Below are positions 10,659-22,313 of a DNA stretch of 64,000 bases, in pieces. Under the pieces are notes generated by a model. The model was not told the DNA's origin, did not search any database, and saw only the letters and a list, made by a program, of their open reading frames with translations. The position numbers were made by a program, and so were the translations under genes. The stretch comes from Areca catechu (taxonomy: Eukaryota > Streptophyta > Magnoliopsida > Arecales > Arecaceae): positions 106,298,877 to 106,362,876 of the forward strand of contig CM038049.1 in the NCBI GenBank assembly GCA_021397845.1, in the 5' to 3' direction. The stretch's first letter is position 1. Each line of letters starts with the position of its first letter.

Positions 10659-13261
10659 GTTCCTGACGTACCTGTCCATCCAGCTCGGCTCGGGGGTGAC
10701 CTGGTGCACCTCCTCTGAGTTTTCGTAGCTTGGATTATCGAGGTACTCGATGTAGGCGCGCCCCAATGATGAGTCCGAAAGGGTGGCAAGCATCGATAGT
10801 GCATCTGTGCATGCATTCTCCCCTTAGGGGATATGGGAGATTCTAAAGCATCGAAAGCCTGCCGTGCTGGAGCGGACCTGATCCAAGTACTTTATCATCT
10901 AGGAATCCCTAGCCTCATATTCTCTGGATACTTGCCTGGCAACCAGTTGGAAGTCGGTAAAGACTTTCAAGTTTTGCACGCCCAGCTCGTGGGAGACTTT
11001 CAAACCCACGAGGAGTGCCTCGTACTCCGCCTGGTTGTTTGTTGCGGTGAACTTGAAGCAGAGGGCACACTCTGCTACCACCCCATCGCTGTTGGTGAGG
11101 ATGAGGCTTGCTCCGCTCCCACTGGAATTGGATGCATCGTCCACATGGAGGATCCAAGGATCCTTCTCTGGTCCGGGCTCTGTTTGGAGCTCCGTTATTG
11201 TCTACTCTAGCTCCTCCATGAGCCCGGTGCATTCGACCACGAAGTCAGCTAAGACTTGGGCCTTCTGTGAAGACCTCGGCCAATACGCTATGTCAAACTC
11301 ACTGAGGAGCAGGGACCACTTCACCAGTCTCCTGGAGGTCTTAGGGCAGCTAAGTATGGCCCTCAGCGACTGGTCCATCATGACCACGATCGGGTGTGCT
11401 TGGAAATAGGGCCTGAGGCGCTTAGCAGACATTATTAGTGCAAAATGAGTTTCTCGGAGCGAGTATACCTGATCTCCACATCGTGGAGGATTTTGCTGGT
11501 GTAGTACACTATCTTCTAGGATCCGTCCTCATCCGCATGGATGAGAACCGAGCTGACGGCTCCAGGTGTGACCACCAGATGAGTAGGAGCTCCTCCCCTT
11601 CTTCCGGTCTGGAGAGCAGCAGGGGAGAAGTCAGGAACTCCTTCAGCTCCTCAAAGGCCGCCCTACACTCCTGAGTCAAGGTGAAGTCGTGCATCTTGTG
11701 CAGCGCCTTGAAGAAGGGAAGGCAGCGATCGACCGGCCTCGAGATGAACCGGCTTAGGGCGGCGATATGCCCTGTCAGGCACTGGATCTACTTCTTGGAT
11801 GTATGGTGCTCCATGTCGACAATCACCTGGACCTTCTCCAGGTTCGCTTCAATGCCCCTCTGAGTGACCATGAAGTCGAGGATCTTTCTTGCTGCCACTC
11901 AGAAGGCAAACTTTGTCAGGTTTAGCTTCATCTGGTGCTCTCGGAGGTTGTGGAAGGCTTCGGCGAGGTCGGCGACATGGTCCAAACTTGGCTTGCTCAT
12001 GACAAGCATGTCATCCACGTATACCTGCATGTTACGGCCAATCTGGTCTTTGAAGACCTTATGACCAGACGCTGGTACGTGGTGCTAGCGTTCTTCAAAC
12101 CAAAGGGCATCATCCTGTAGCAGTAAGTTCCTTGGTCGGTGATGAAGGCAGTATGCTCCTCGTCCTCAGGATGCATCCAGATCTAGTTGTATCCGAAGAA
12201 TGCATCCATAAATGAAAGCAGCCTATACCCCGAGGTGGCGTCCACCAACTGATCGATCTTTGGCAAGGGAAAGCTGTCCTTTGGGCATGCTTTATTGAGG
12301 TCGGTGTAGTCTACACAGATCCTCTATTTTCCATTGTTCTTCTTCACCATCACCACATTCGCCAGCCAGCTTGGATATTGCACCTCCCGAACAAAACCGG
12401 TGGCGAGGAGTTTGTCCACTTCGTCGTTGATAGCCGATTGTCTCTCCGGGATGAAGCTCCTCTTCTTCTGACAAACCGGCCTATGCTTCGGGTTAATGCT
12501 CAACTTATGGGTGATGATGTCGGGGGGAATACCTGGCATGTCCATTGCTGTCCAGGTGAACACATCTACGTTTGTCTGCAGGAACTCCAACAGCTGAGCC
12601 CTCTCTTCCTCGGGTAGCTGGGCTCCAATCTGCACCATCTTCGCAGGGTTATCCTCGAGCAGGTAAGAGAGTAAGCGCTCGACCGGGCCTCCCCTGGGAT
12701 CTTGAGCTCTTTGGTCAAGGTCGTCTGCCTTGGGGTTGCCCTTGGGGGCCTTGGCCCCAGGAAGGGTTTGGAAACAGTGCTGCACCGGCTAGGATGCTCC
12801 CCTCATTTCTCCAACACCGTAAGGGGTTGGGAACTGTACAATTAGCCTATTGGTGGAGACGACGGCATCGAGCAGGTTGAGTCTGGGTCGGCCCAGAATC
12901 ATGTTGTAGACTGAAGGAAGCCTGACAACCGTGAAAGTCATCATGACGGTGCTCTATCGAGGTGGGATCCCGGCAGTGACTGGGAGAGTAACTTCTCCCT
13001 CCACCCTTACAGAATCACATATGAAACCTACAAGGGGTGTGTGCACAGGTTTAAGCTGAACATAAAAAAGATTCATCCTGGAGAAAACATCGTAGAAAAG
13101 CACATCGTGGAGCTTCCACTATCAACCATGATGCATTTTACAGGATGCTTCGTGATCGTCATCTCGACGATCACGGCATCATTATTGATATTTTTTCCCC
13201 TGTTTTTCCCTTCCCTCATAAAGGGGAGTACATTTTCCGAATGCCCTGCCTCCCGGGCCCT
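10659..13261 (-). pseudogene. Gypsy 1 protease-RT-RNase H-integrase start
   Basis: On the minus strand, the protease motif VDSGSS lies near 13112-13128. A one-base frameshift follows, after which a VLFYDVFSRMNL-type protease sequence continues. TAG at 12954-12956 replaces Gln. RT begins near 12785 (THKLSINPKHRPVCQKKR); YVDD is at 12010-12021. TAG at 12183-12185 breaks the GYNQ motif. Further stops fall in the thumb and connection region (11760-11900). RNase H lies at about 11150-10870, with VDDASNSSGSGASLIL and NNQAEYEALLVGL still visible. The last residues (SWMDRYVRN) abut the Copia 1 insertion. The protein once copied and processed the element; this copy cannot. Confidence 0.9.
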
Positions 13262-14876
13262 TTAGGGTGCACGTCCGGCTCCCCAGCATATCATCCCTAC
13301 CGTCTTCTCAGTAGGGCGGTTGTCAACTGCTGGGACTGGCGGGAGAGCAACGAGTGCCTGGGGTTCTGATTGAGGTCTACACCCCACAAACCTTCCGAGG
13401 TATCCCCTCTTAATGAGCTCTTTGATTTTCCACTTAAGGTTGCGGCATTCTTCGATATCATGGCTGTGGTCGCAGTGGAAGCGACAGTACTTTGTTTTGT
13501 CGCAACCAAAGGATGGCTTCATCAGGGGTGGGCACCTCAGATATTTCTTGCCCTCGATTTCCATGAGGATCTTTGTCCTCAGGGCAAGGAGGGGGTGTAG
13601 CTCTCCTTAAGGACGAGAGCACCTTTCGGCCTTGGTCCTTGCTAGGAGCTCAAAGATGGGGGTCCCGGCATCCATGTCCCGGACGCTTCGACAGGGGTTG
13701 GCTTCTTTAGTGGCCTCTTGTCGAGCTCTCGCCTCGTACGATTTGCCTCCTCGATGCGGATGTATTTCTGAGCTCGGAGTAGGTCTTCGGGGGCTTCTTG
13801 TCGAGCGAGTAGGTCAGGCGGGAGGTCCTGAGCCCTCGCTTCATAGCTAGCATTGCAACCGGCTCCTTAAGATTGTAGATCTCCAACGCGGTAGCCTTGA
13901 AGTGGGCCATGTAGTCTCGCAGTGGCTCATGGTCCTGCTGCCTAATGGAGAAGAGGTTGTCTGCCTCTCGCGGTATATTTCGACAGGAGTCGAAGTGGGC
14001 CACAAATCTCTGCCCTAGTTGGACAAAGGAACTGATGCTCTCCGGCTCTAGGCGGGTGAACAACATCCGGGCTGCCTTCCGGAGAGTAGCAGGAAAGGCG
14101 ACACAAAGGAGTGCATCGGTGGCCCCCTGGACCCTCATAAGGGCCCGGTAGCTTTCCAGGTGGTTCAGGGGGTCGGTGGTCCCGTTGTAAGGATCCACCT
14201 GCGGCATACGAAACCGACCTGGGATCAACTCTTCTTGGATTTCTTGGGAGAAAGGAGGGCGGGCATCATAGCCCGCTGGCTCGCTGGTGGAGCCTAGTAG
14301 ATTGGTAAACCGGCGGGATAATTTTGCTAGCTTGCGGTCATGCTCCTCCATGCGCTTTTCTTCCATGTGCCTAATGGCTTCGTCAGTAGACCCCTCCATC
14401 GAGGGAGACGAAGAAGGTGACATGGGTGGATGGCACCCGTGGCGGGGTGTACTACTTTTCCTACCTCGGTGGGGTTTGGACATTGCCCGCTCAAGGTTCA
14501 GTGAGCGGCTCTCCCTATCGGCAGACTCGGCTCGTAATCTTTTCACCGGAGTTTGATGGCTACCCCGGTTGTCAGTAATGGCCCGTGGCTACGAAGATCT
14601 TCCTTGGAAGGAATGCAGGCTGTCGCGGGGTGCTGCAGCATGGGCCGCGGGAGTCCCTGGCTGCTGATGAGTGGCCAAGGACCGGTGCTAATGCTAAAGC
14701 TGGCGCACTGCTGTGGCAAGGATTTGCACCTGTTGGGTGAGTGCAACCAGCTGGGATTCCGGTGGAGGTGGTTGAGCTGGAGCGGACGGCTCCACCTCTA
14801 GGTTGTGTGGGTTTTCCTGGGAGGGAGAGTCCCCCGCACAACTGGTAGAGACCTCTCTCATCCTTGTAGTCACCAT
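13262..14876 (-). pseudogene. Gypsy 1 gag
   Basis: The chosen start is the minus-strand ATG at 14876 (MVTTRMREVS), the first Met after the primer site. A stop near 14690 interrupts the N-terminal segment. The same frame resumes at 14546 for about 280 codons with the retrotransposon gag fold: IPGRFRMPQVDPYNGTTDP, then FTRLEPESISSFVQLGQRFV and NLFSIRQQDHEPLRDYMAHF. The C-terminal zinc-like segment (YCRFHCDHSHDIEECRNLKW, IKRGYLGRFV) is in a different frame from 13564. So at least one nonsense and one frameshift separate parts of the capsid and nucleocapsid protein. Confidence 0.9.
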
Positions 14877-14940
14877 CCTTTCGTCAAACTGTTTGTAAAG
14901 GGGGTTAAAGGGGGATCAAAGATTGCTTCTTGTCCCACCT

Positions 14941-14954
14941 TCCTGGCACGCCAA
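14941..14954 (-). other. Primer-binding site of gypsy 1
   Basis: Minus-strand TTGGCGTGCCAGGA lies two bases after the LTR terminus ACA. The same site, with one or two changes, follows the LTRs at 40383 and 55772, which supports its role. I do not assign the priming tRNA. Confidence 0.8.
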
Positions 14955-14956
14955 TC

Positions 14957-16349
14957 TGTTATCGCCAAGATCGTCATGGCCCGTAGCTGCTGTCGATGCC
15001 GGAGTGCGCTTCCTCCAATGCCTGGCAGTCTTGTGGTTCCGAACATGCAAAATAGGGGTTAGTGACCCGGGCCAAGAATTCCGGCGGGGGCACTCCGATG
15101 GTCAAGTCAGTGATGATTCAGGGGAACAGATCCTCCTGGTCAAGCCCCTCTTGATGGACTCCATGCTAGAAGGAGTAAGTAATGTGAGAGTGGGGTGCAA
15201 GTGCATCAGGAGAATGGTGGCCGAGCTAGAGGGATTCTCTAGGTGGCCTTTCCTCCTTCCCTTGCTTGGGTTTTTTGGTGGTGCATTGCCCTCTGGTTGA
15301 GCTTGCACTTGGGATTGTGTTTGCATACCTCCCCCTCCGGGGGTATCGAACGTTCTTTGTAGCCAAGGTGACCGTTGGGCACCTACCTTGGGACCTTCGC
15401 TGGGCTAGCAGGCACGTGCGGTAGTGTCCCGTGCTGTGGACGGGATGTCTTTTCTGATTCATGCTAAGGGAAGCTGTCATATGTTCTGACATTCCTCTTG
15501 GTCGCCCCGTTCTGGGAAGCCTGGCAATGCCTCAATTGGGGGGCCACCACCTCTGGAATTCGAATCTCCTGGTTGACTTCCCCTTTCGGATGGTTCAGGT
15601 GGTTAGTGAAGAGCGTGGTGCCTCGATCAGAAGGCTCCTCCCCTTTTTGGTGCAAGTGGGAGCCGCGAGCAATTATTGCGGCTTAGTGGGGTCCTGCTGC
15701 AATCTTCGGGCGGCTCACCAATGTCCTAGGGTGATGGTGCTGTCTCTCTGCTCGCCGGTGCCTTTGCTCGAGCTGGAGGCCGAGAAGAGAAGGTAGGGCT
15801 CGATCTGGCGGAGGGCAGAGCGCAGCCCCAGCCCAGAGGGCTCGACCTCGGAGAGACTCCACGTGGTGGAGGAGGGCTGAGCTCGACTCTGGACCATATG
15901 GCTCGATCTCGAGGGGCTCGATCTAGCGGAGGGCAGAGCACAGCCCTGGCCCAAAGGACTCGATGCCGGAGAGACTCCACATGGTGGAGGAGGGCTGAGC
16001 TCGACTCCGAACCACAGGGCTCGATCTCGAGGGGCTCGATCTGGTGGAGGGCAGAGTGCGGCCCCAGCCTAGAGGGCTCGACCTTGGAGAGACTCCACGT
16101 GGTGGAGGAGGGCTGACCTCGACTCTGGACCACAGGGCTCGACTCTGGGGGGTGCCGCTCGGCTCCGGCCTAAACATCCCGGGCTCGCGAGCCCAACCTG
16201 GCGAAGGACGAGGCTCAGCTTCGGTGGATGACCCCGTTATCTTGAGGGAGCTCAGCCTGGCGAAGGAGCCTGAGTAGAGTATCTGATGTGGTGTCTTTCT
16301 CTGACACGGCATATGACAGTTACTCCATGTCAGCGATTATGCCACATCA
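14957..16349 (-). repeat. Gypsy 1 5' LTR (Tat family)
   Basis: A 1393-bp minus-strand LTR beginning TGATGTGGCATAATCGCTGA at 16349 and ending GATAACA at 14957. The termini match those proved by target duplications at 27282-28394. The conserved block shared by all Tat LTRs here is at 15063-15109. The U3 carries a 118-bp tandem array. Confidence 0.92.
15799..16152. repeat. 118-bp tandem array inside gypsy 1 LTR, three copies
   Basis: Units start CTCGATCT at 15799, 15917 and 16035, exactly 118 bp apart, each with GGAGAGACTCCACGTGGTGG in the middle. Both strands stay open through the array, so open frames here are artefacts of the repeat. Confidence 0.9.
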
Positions 16350-17838
16350 ATAGCCATCCTCTCTCTTTCTTTTGATGTCTTAGGAGACATTTTCTTAGAG
16401 AGATGTATGCCTTGACTTATAGATAAGTAACCTTTCTTACTTCCATCCATGTTGAATCTCTTCAACACTAAGTCAATGTATCTGGATTGGGATAAGCCCA
16501 GCATCCTTTTGGATCTATCTCTATGGATCCTTATACCCAGTATATAGGATGCTTCTTCCAAATCCTTCATGAAAAAATTTGATGATAGCCAAGTTTTAAC
16601 TGACTGTAACATTGGGATATCATTGCCAATGATCAGTATGTCATCCACATATAAAACCAAGAAAACAAGTGCACTCCCACTTGTCTTCTTGTACATACAT
16701 GGTTCATCTATATTTTTGATAAAACCAAATCCTTTGATTGTTTCATCAAAATGGATGTTCCAACTCCTCGATGCTATCTTAAGTCCATAAATGGACTTCT
16801 TTAATTTGCATACCTAGTTTGGTCTCCCACTTGAGACAAAACCTTATGACTGTGACATGTAGACTTCTTCCTCAAGATTTTCATTGAGGAAAGCAGTCTT
16901 TACATATATTTGCCAGATCTCATAGTCATGGTATGTTGCTATTGCAAGCAATATCCGAATGGACTTGAGCATGGCTACTGGAGAAAAAGTTTTATCATAG
17001 TCTATACCATGTTTTTGTCTGAAACCTTTTGCTACCAGTCTAGCCTTGTAGGTCTCAACTTGACCATCTACTCTAATCTTCTTCTTGAAGATCCATTTAC
17101 ACCCAATTGGGTTAATTCCTTCAGGTAGATCTACTAGAGTCCAAACCTGATTGGAATACATGGAGTCCATTTCATATTTCATGGCACCAAGCTATTTGTC
17201 TGAGTCTTTACTCTCGACAGCTTCTGAATAGGTCACAGGATCATCATTCTGTATGATACTAGCTTCATTGTCATCCCTGATGACAAAACCATATCTGAGA
17301 GGTGCTCCCTGCACCCTCTCTGACCTTCGGAGATGAGGTGTGTATTGTGATTGTTCTTGATCTATAAGAACCTCTGGTTGAGGAACTTCACTTGAAGGCT
17401 CGTTGGTTTGTTGGTTATGTTCTTCACATAACTCAAGTGAAGAACCACTACATCCTTCTTGGATAAACTCTTGTTCCAAGAATGTATCATGCCTACTAAC
17501 AATTATCTTTGGTTCAGTAGCATTATAAAAGAGGTATCTCATACCTACTTTTGGGTAACCAACAAATCTACACTTGTCAGCTCTAGCACTAAACTTATAT
17601 CCAAAGTTATTCTTGATATAAGCATGGCAACCCCAAATCTTCAAGTACTTAAGACTTGGTCTTTTGCCATTCCATAACTCATATGGAGAGCTACTTACTG
17701 ACTTAGATGGAACCCTGTTTAATAGATGTGTTGCCTCCAAGACATGTCCCCAAAAGGAAATGGAAAGATCTGTGAAGCTCATCATGGACCTCACCATGTC
17801 TAATAAGGTGCGATTTCTCCTTTCTGCCACTCCATTTA
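16350..17838 (-). pseudogene. Copia 2 integrase C-terminal part and RT, truncated
   Basis: One minus-strand frame from 17838 (NGVAERRNRTLLDMVRSMM, containing the catalytic Glu) through the integrase tail and RT (KARLVAKGFRQKHGIDY) to YVDD at 16640-16651, ending at ERERMA where gypsy 1 is inserted. Two TAG codons break it, at 17192-17194 (family Trp) and 16814-16816 (family Gln). Its N-terminal half is across the triple-LTR insertion at 22314-23128. Confidence 0.93.
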
Positions 17839-18384
17839 TGATGCGGGACGGAAATGAAGAACCCATGGTTATTGTGAAAGGGAAAGACCTAAAGCAAACG
17901 AAGGATCGTGGGAGGGCTAAGAAGCCTCCCGGGACTAAGATAGAACGACCCCTGCAAAAAAAAAAAAAAAAAAAAAAAACCTATAACGGCTGGACTCTTT
18001 TGTTTTTCAAATTTTTTTGGCGGAGGTGGCGAAGGAAGGATGGGGATGGGAGACTGGGGACTGGACTCACGATCCTTAGGACTCACCCTAACGAAGAGAC
18101 CATCCACCTCTAAGGCATTATGCCATCCTCGATACTTGGAGGCGCTAGGATGGATCTCAAGGTCACGAGGGGAAGCAGAGAAAGACATGAAGGTGGGAGA
18201 GAGAATGGAGATACCTAGGGCCTCACACCCCTCGACATCCCGAAGGATGAAGGCAAGTTGGGGCCTCACACCCCTCGACGTCTCGAAGGACGAAGGCAAA
18301 CGGGCCTCAGCCCAGAACAAGAATAAGGTTACAAACCTTCAAAAATTTCATTTTTCAACTAACTTAATACAATAGAAGTATGGG

Positions 18385-18392
18385 TATTTATA
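18385..18392 (-). promoter_or_regulatory. TATA box in triple-LTR element
   Basis: TATAAATA on the minus strand, repeated at the matching place in the other two LTRs (near 19900 and 21415). It supports minus-strand transcription, with a GC-rich U3 of nearly 0.9 kb and R/U5 of about 0.5 kb. Confidence 0.6.
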
Positions 18393-19277
18393 GATTCCCA
18401 TATCCCCTTTGAAATTCAAAATAAAATTTCCTGAAATCCTCCCTTGATTTTGAATTCAAATTCAAAATCAAAAATAACAAATTTCCCTTTTTTAAACCCA
18501 ACTTATATTCATGAAAAAAAATACCAAATAAATGGTGAATTTTGAAATCTCCCCTGCTCCAAAAATCGTGTGGAGACACTTTCTTTGGGCTACTTTGAGA
18601 ATCGTGCATAGGCTTCTTCACGGCCGCGCAACAAGGGAAAATGCTTTGAGAAGCATGCAGAAGTTCTTCACGGCCATGCAACAGGGGGGTCGGATCTCCG
18701 ATGGCCGACCAAGCAGCGGGCGGCGCACCGGTGGGCGAGCGAGCGGCGAGCAGGCGACGGGCGGCAGAGGCACGACGGCACGGATGGGGCATCACGGGCG
18801 CCCGTTCGCTTTCCGCGGCCGTGGGCGGCGGCGGGGCACCAGCGAGGCCACCGGCGGCCGGGCGGGGGCCAGGGGGGTGGCGGGCGGCAGGGCGACAAGA
18901 GGGCAGTGGCGGTGGCAGGCGACGGTCGTGGGCGACCGTTCATCTTCCCACGGCGTCCGTTCATCTTCCCACGACATCGGCGGCGGACGCTGGTTTTTCG
19001 GCGAGAATGGGCCGGCGAGCACTGGTGGTGGGCCGGCGAAGGCGACCGGGGGTCGGGCACAGCGGATTTGGGACCGGCAGCGAAAAAAATGAAGTTCTGG
19101 GCGATGGTTTTGAGGAAGAAGAAGACAAGAATAGCAGAGGGATAAAACTGGGATAAACATAGAATAAAATGGGAATAAAGGGAATAAGGGGAATAGCTAG
19201 AATAACTAAAATAAAAAAATAAAAAAAATCTAAAATAATAAAAAAGAAAAACCCGAATGGGTTTCGGGTCCCTATCA

Positions 19278-19360
19278 TTCTCCTACAGCACGAAGAACTC
19301 GACTCTGTCAAGTTTGAGGACGAAGCAAATCCTAGTCCGCTACTGGCTCTAATACCAAGT
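19278..19360 (-). other. 83-bp interior 1 of the triple-LTR element
   Basis: On the minus strand it reads from a primer site next to the LTR at 19361 (ACTTGGTATTAGAGCCAG) to a purine tract next to the LTR ending at 19277. Nothing else fits between the two priming signals. Interior 2 has the same length. Confidence 0.9.
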
Positions 19361-20797
19361 TGATGCGGGACGGAAATGAAGAACCCATGGTTATTATGAA
19401 AGGGAAAGACTAAAAGCAAACGAAGGATCGTGGAAGGGCTAAGAAGCCTCCCGGGACTAGGATAGAACGACCCCTGAAAAAAAAAAAAAAAAAACCTAAA
19501 ACGGCTGGACTTTTTTGTTTTTCAAATTTTCTTGGCGGAGGTGGCGAAGGAAGGATGGGGATGGGAGACTGGGGACTGGACTCATGATCCGTGGGACTCA
19601 CCCTAACGAAGAGACCATCCACCTCTAAGGCATTACGCCCTCCTCGATACTTGGAGGCACTAGGATGGATCTCAAGGTCACGAGGGGAAGCAGAGAAAGA
19701 CATGAAGGTGGGAGAGAGAATGGAGATACTTGGAGGCTCACACCCCTCGACATCCCGAAGGACGAAAGCAAATTGGGGCCTCACACCCCTCGACGTCTCG
19801 AAGGATGAAGGCAAACGGGCCTCAGCCCAAAACCAGAACAAGGTTACAAACCTTCAAAAATTTCATTTTTCAACTAACTTATTACAAGAGGAGTATGGGT
19901 ATTTATAGATTCCCATATCCATTTTGAAATTCAAAATAAAATCCCGTGAAATCCTTCCTTGATTTTGAATTCAAATTCAAAATCAAAAATCCCAAATTTC
20001 CTTTTTTAAAACCCAACTTACATTCATGAAAAAATACCAAATAAACGGTGAATTTTGAAATCTCCCATGCTCCAAAAATCGTGCTGCTCCAAAAATCATG
20101 CGGAGACACTTTCTTTGGGCTGCTTTGAGAACCATGCAGAGGCTTCTTCACGACCGTGCAACATATGAAAATGCTTTGAGAAGCGTGCAGAAGTTCTTCA
20201 TGGCCATGCAACAGGGGGGCCGGATCTCTGGTGGCCGACCGGGCAGCGGGCGGTGGCGGGGCAGCACGGCAGCACGCCGGCGGGCAGGCAGTAAAGGCAC
20301 GGCGAAACGGATGGGGCGTCATGGGCGCCAGTTCTCCTTCCATGGCTGTGGGCGGCGGCGGGGCACCGGCGAGGCCTCCGATGGCCGGGCGGGGGCCAGG
20401 GGGGCGGCGGGCGACAGGCGGGCGGTGGCGGCGGCAAGCGGTGGTCGTGGGTGACCGTTCATCTTCCCACGGCGTCCGTTCGTCTTCCCATGATGTGGGC
20501 AGCGGATGCCGATTTTCTAACGAGAGTGGGGCAGGCGAGCACTGGTGGCGGGCTGGCAGAGGCGGCCGGGGGTCGAGCACAGTGGATCTGGGACCGACAG
20601 CGAAAAAAATGAAGTTCTGGGCGATGGTTTTGAGGAAGAAGAAGATAAGAATAGCAGAGGGATAAAACTGGGATAAACATAGAATAAAATGGGAATAAAG
20701 GAAATAAGGGGAATAGCTGGAATAACTAAAATAAAAAAATAAAAAAAATCTAAAAAAATAAAAAAGAAAAACCCGAATGGGTTTTGAGTCCCCATCA

Positions 20798-20880
20798 TTC
20801 TCCTGCAGCACGAAGAACTCGACTCCATCGAGTTTGAGGACGAAGCAAATCCTAGTCCGCTGCTGGCTCTGATACCAAGT
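20798..20880 (-). other. 83-bp interior 2 of the triple-LTR element
   Basis: A near-copy of 19278-19360. Its primer site is closer to the canonical initiator-Met form (TGGTATCAGAGCC). Equal length and order show that the array is a head-to-tail LTR-interior-LTR-interior-LTR structure. Confidence 0.9.
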
Positions 20881-22313
20881 TGATACGGGACGGAAATGAA
20901 AAACCCATGGTTATTGTGAAAGGGAAAGACCTAAAGCAAACGAAGGATTGTGTAAGGGCTAAGAAGCCTCCCGGGACTAGGATAGAACGACCCATGAAAA
21001 AAAAAAAAACTAAAACGGCTGGACTCTTTTATTTTTCAAATTTTCTTGGCGGAGGTGGGGAAGGAAGGATGGGGATGGGAGACTGGGGACTGGACTCATG
21101 ATCCTTGGGACTCACCCTAATGAAGAGACCATCCACCTCTAAGGCATTACGCCCTCCTCGATACTTGGAGGCACTAGGATGGATCTCAAGGTCACGAGGG
21201 GAAGCAGAGAAAGACATGAAGGTGGGAGAGAGAATGGAGATACCTGGGGCCTCACACCCCTCGATGTCCCGAAGGACGAAGGCAAGTTGGGGCCTCATAC
21301 CCCTCGATGTCCCGAAGGACAAAGGCAAACGGGCCTCAGCCCAGAACCAGAATAAGGTTACAAATCTTCAAAAATTTCATTTTTCAACTAACTTATTAAA
21401 AGAGGAGTATGGATATTTATAGATTCCCATATCCCCTTTGAAATTCAAAATAAAATCCCCTGAAATCCTCCATTGATTTTGAATTCAAATTCAAAATCAA
21501 AAATCCCAAATTTCCCTTTTTTAAACCCAACTTACATTCATGAAAAAAAACCAAATAAATGGTGATTTTTGAAATCTCCCCTGCTCCAAAAATCGTGCTG
21601 CTCCAAAAATTGTGCGGAGACACTTTCTTTGGGCTGCTTTGAGAACCGTGTAGAGGCTTCTTCACGACCATGCAACAGGGGAAAATGCTTTGAGAAGCGT
21701 GCAGAAGTTCTTCACGACCATGCAACTGGGGGGCCGGATCTCCGGCGGACGATCGGGCAGTGGGCGGCGGTGGGGCGGTAGGCGGCGTGCCGGCGGGCGG
21801 GCAGGCGGCGAGCGGGCGGTGGGCGGCAGACGCACGGTGCCATGGATGGGGCGTCACAAGCGCCCATTCGCCATTCATGGCCGTGGGCAATAGCGGGGCA
21901 CCAGCGAGGCCTCCGGCAGCTGGGCGAGGGCCAGGGGGGCGACAGGCGACAGGGCTGCAGGCGGGCGGTGGTGGCGGCAGGCGGCGACCGTGGGCGACCG
22001 TTCGTCTTCCGATGGCATCCGTTCATCTTCCCACAACGTGGGCGGCGGACGCCGGTTTTTCGGTGAGAGTGGGGCCGGCGAGCACTTGTGGCTGGCCGAC
22101 GGAGGCGGCCGGGGGTCGAGCACGGCGGATTTGGGACCGGCAGCGAAAAAAATGAAGTTCTAGGCGATGGTTTTGAGGAAGAAGAAGACAAGAATAGCAT
22201 AGGGATAAAACTGGGATAAACATAGAATAAAACCGGAATAAAGGGAATATGGGGAATAACTGGAATAACTAAAATAAAAAAGCAAAACCCGAATGGGTTT
22301 TGGGTCCCCATCA

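Larger units (their letters stand above)
10659..16349 (-). mobile_element. Tat-lineage Ty3/gypsy element, 5' part (gypsy 1)
   Basis: On the minus strand the order is LTR (16349 to 14957), primer site, gag, protease, RT, RNase H and the start of integrase, then the Copia 1 insertion, with integrase resuming at 402. It interrupts Copia 2 in the RT gene: the Copia reading frame stops at the ATGGCTAT codons next to 16350. The right flank ATAGC (16350-16354) should be duplicated left of the window. The gag zinc-region style (YCRFHCDHSHDIEECRNL) and the very short LTR-to-gag leader fit the Tat/Retand/RIRE2 clade. The copy is decayed by stops and frameshifts. Confidence 0.92.
17839..22313 (-). mobile_element. 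Non-autonomous element: three LTRs, two 83-bp interiors
   Basis: LTRs occupy 17839-19277, 19361-20797 and 20881-22313 (1439, 1437 and 1433 bp). Interiors occupy 19278-19360 and 20798-20880. Each LTR begins TGATGCGGGAC (or TGATACGGGAC) and ends GTCCCCATCA or close to it, so the ends form a short inverted repeat. The whole is flanked by ATTTA at 17834-17838 and 22314-22318, a perfect target duplication. Each interior contains, on the minus strand, a primer site TGGTATTAGAGCC or TGGTATCAGAGCC and a purine tract TAGGAGAA before the LTR. It carries no gag or pol. The GC-rich open frames inside the LTRs differ between copies and I do not treat them as genes. Confidence 0.93.

Noticed and set aside
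10833..14801. Plus-strand open frames across the gypsy gag-pol
   Set aside because: They are opposite-strand shadows of the minus-strand gypsy coding sequence.
18532..19156. Long overlapping open frames of Gly/Arg/Ala-rich protein in the triple-LTR element
   Set aside because: They occur on both strands in very GC-rich LTR DNA, change frame and length between the three LTR copies, and show no domain.
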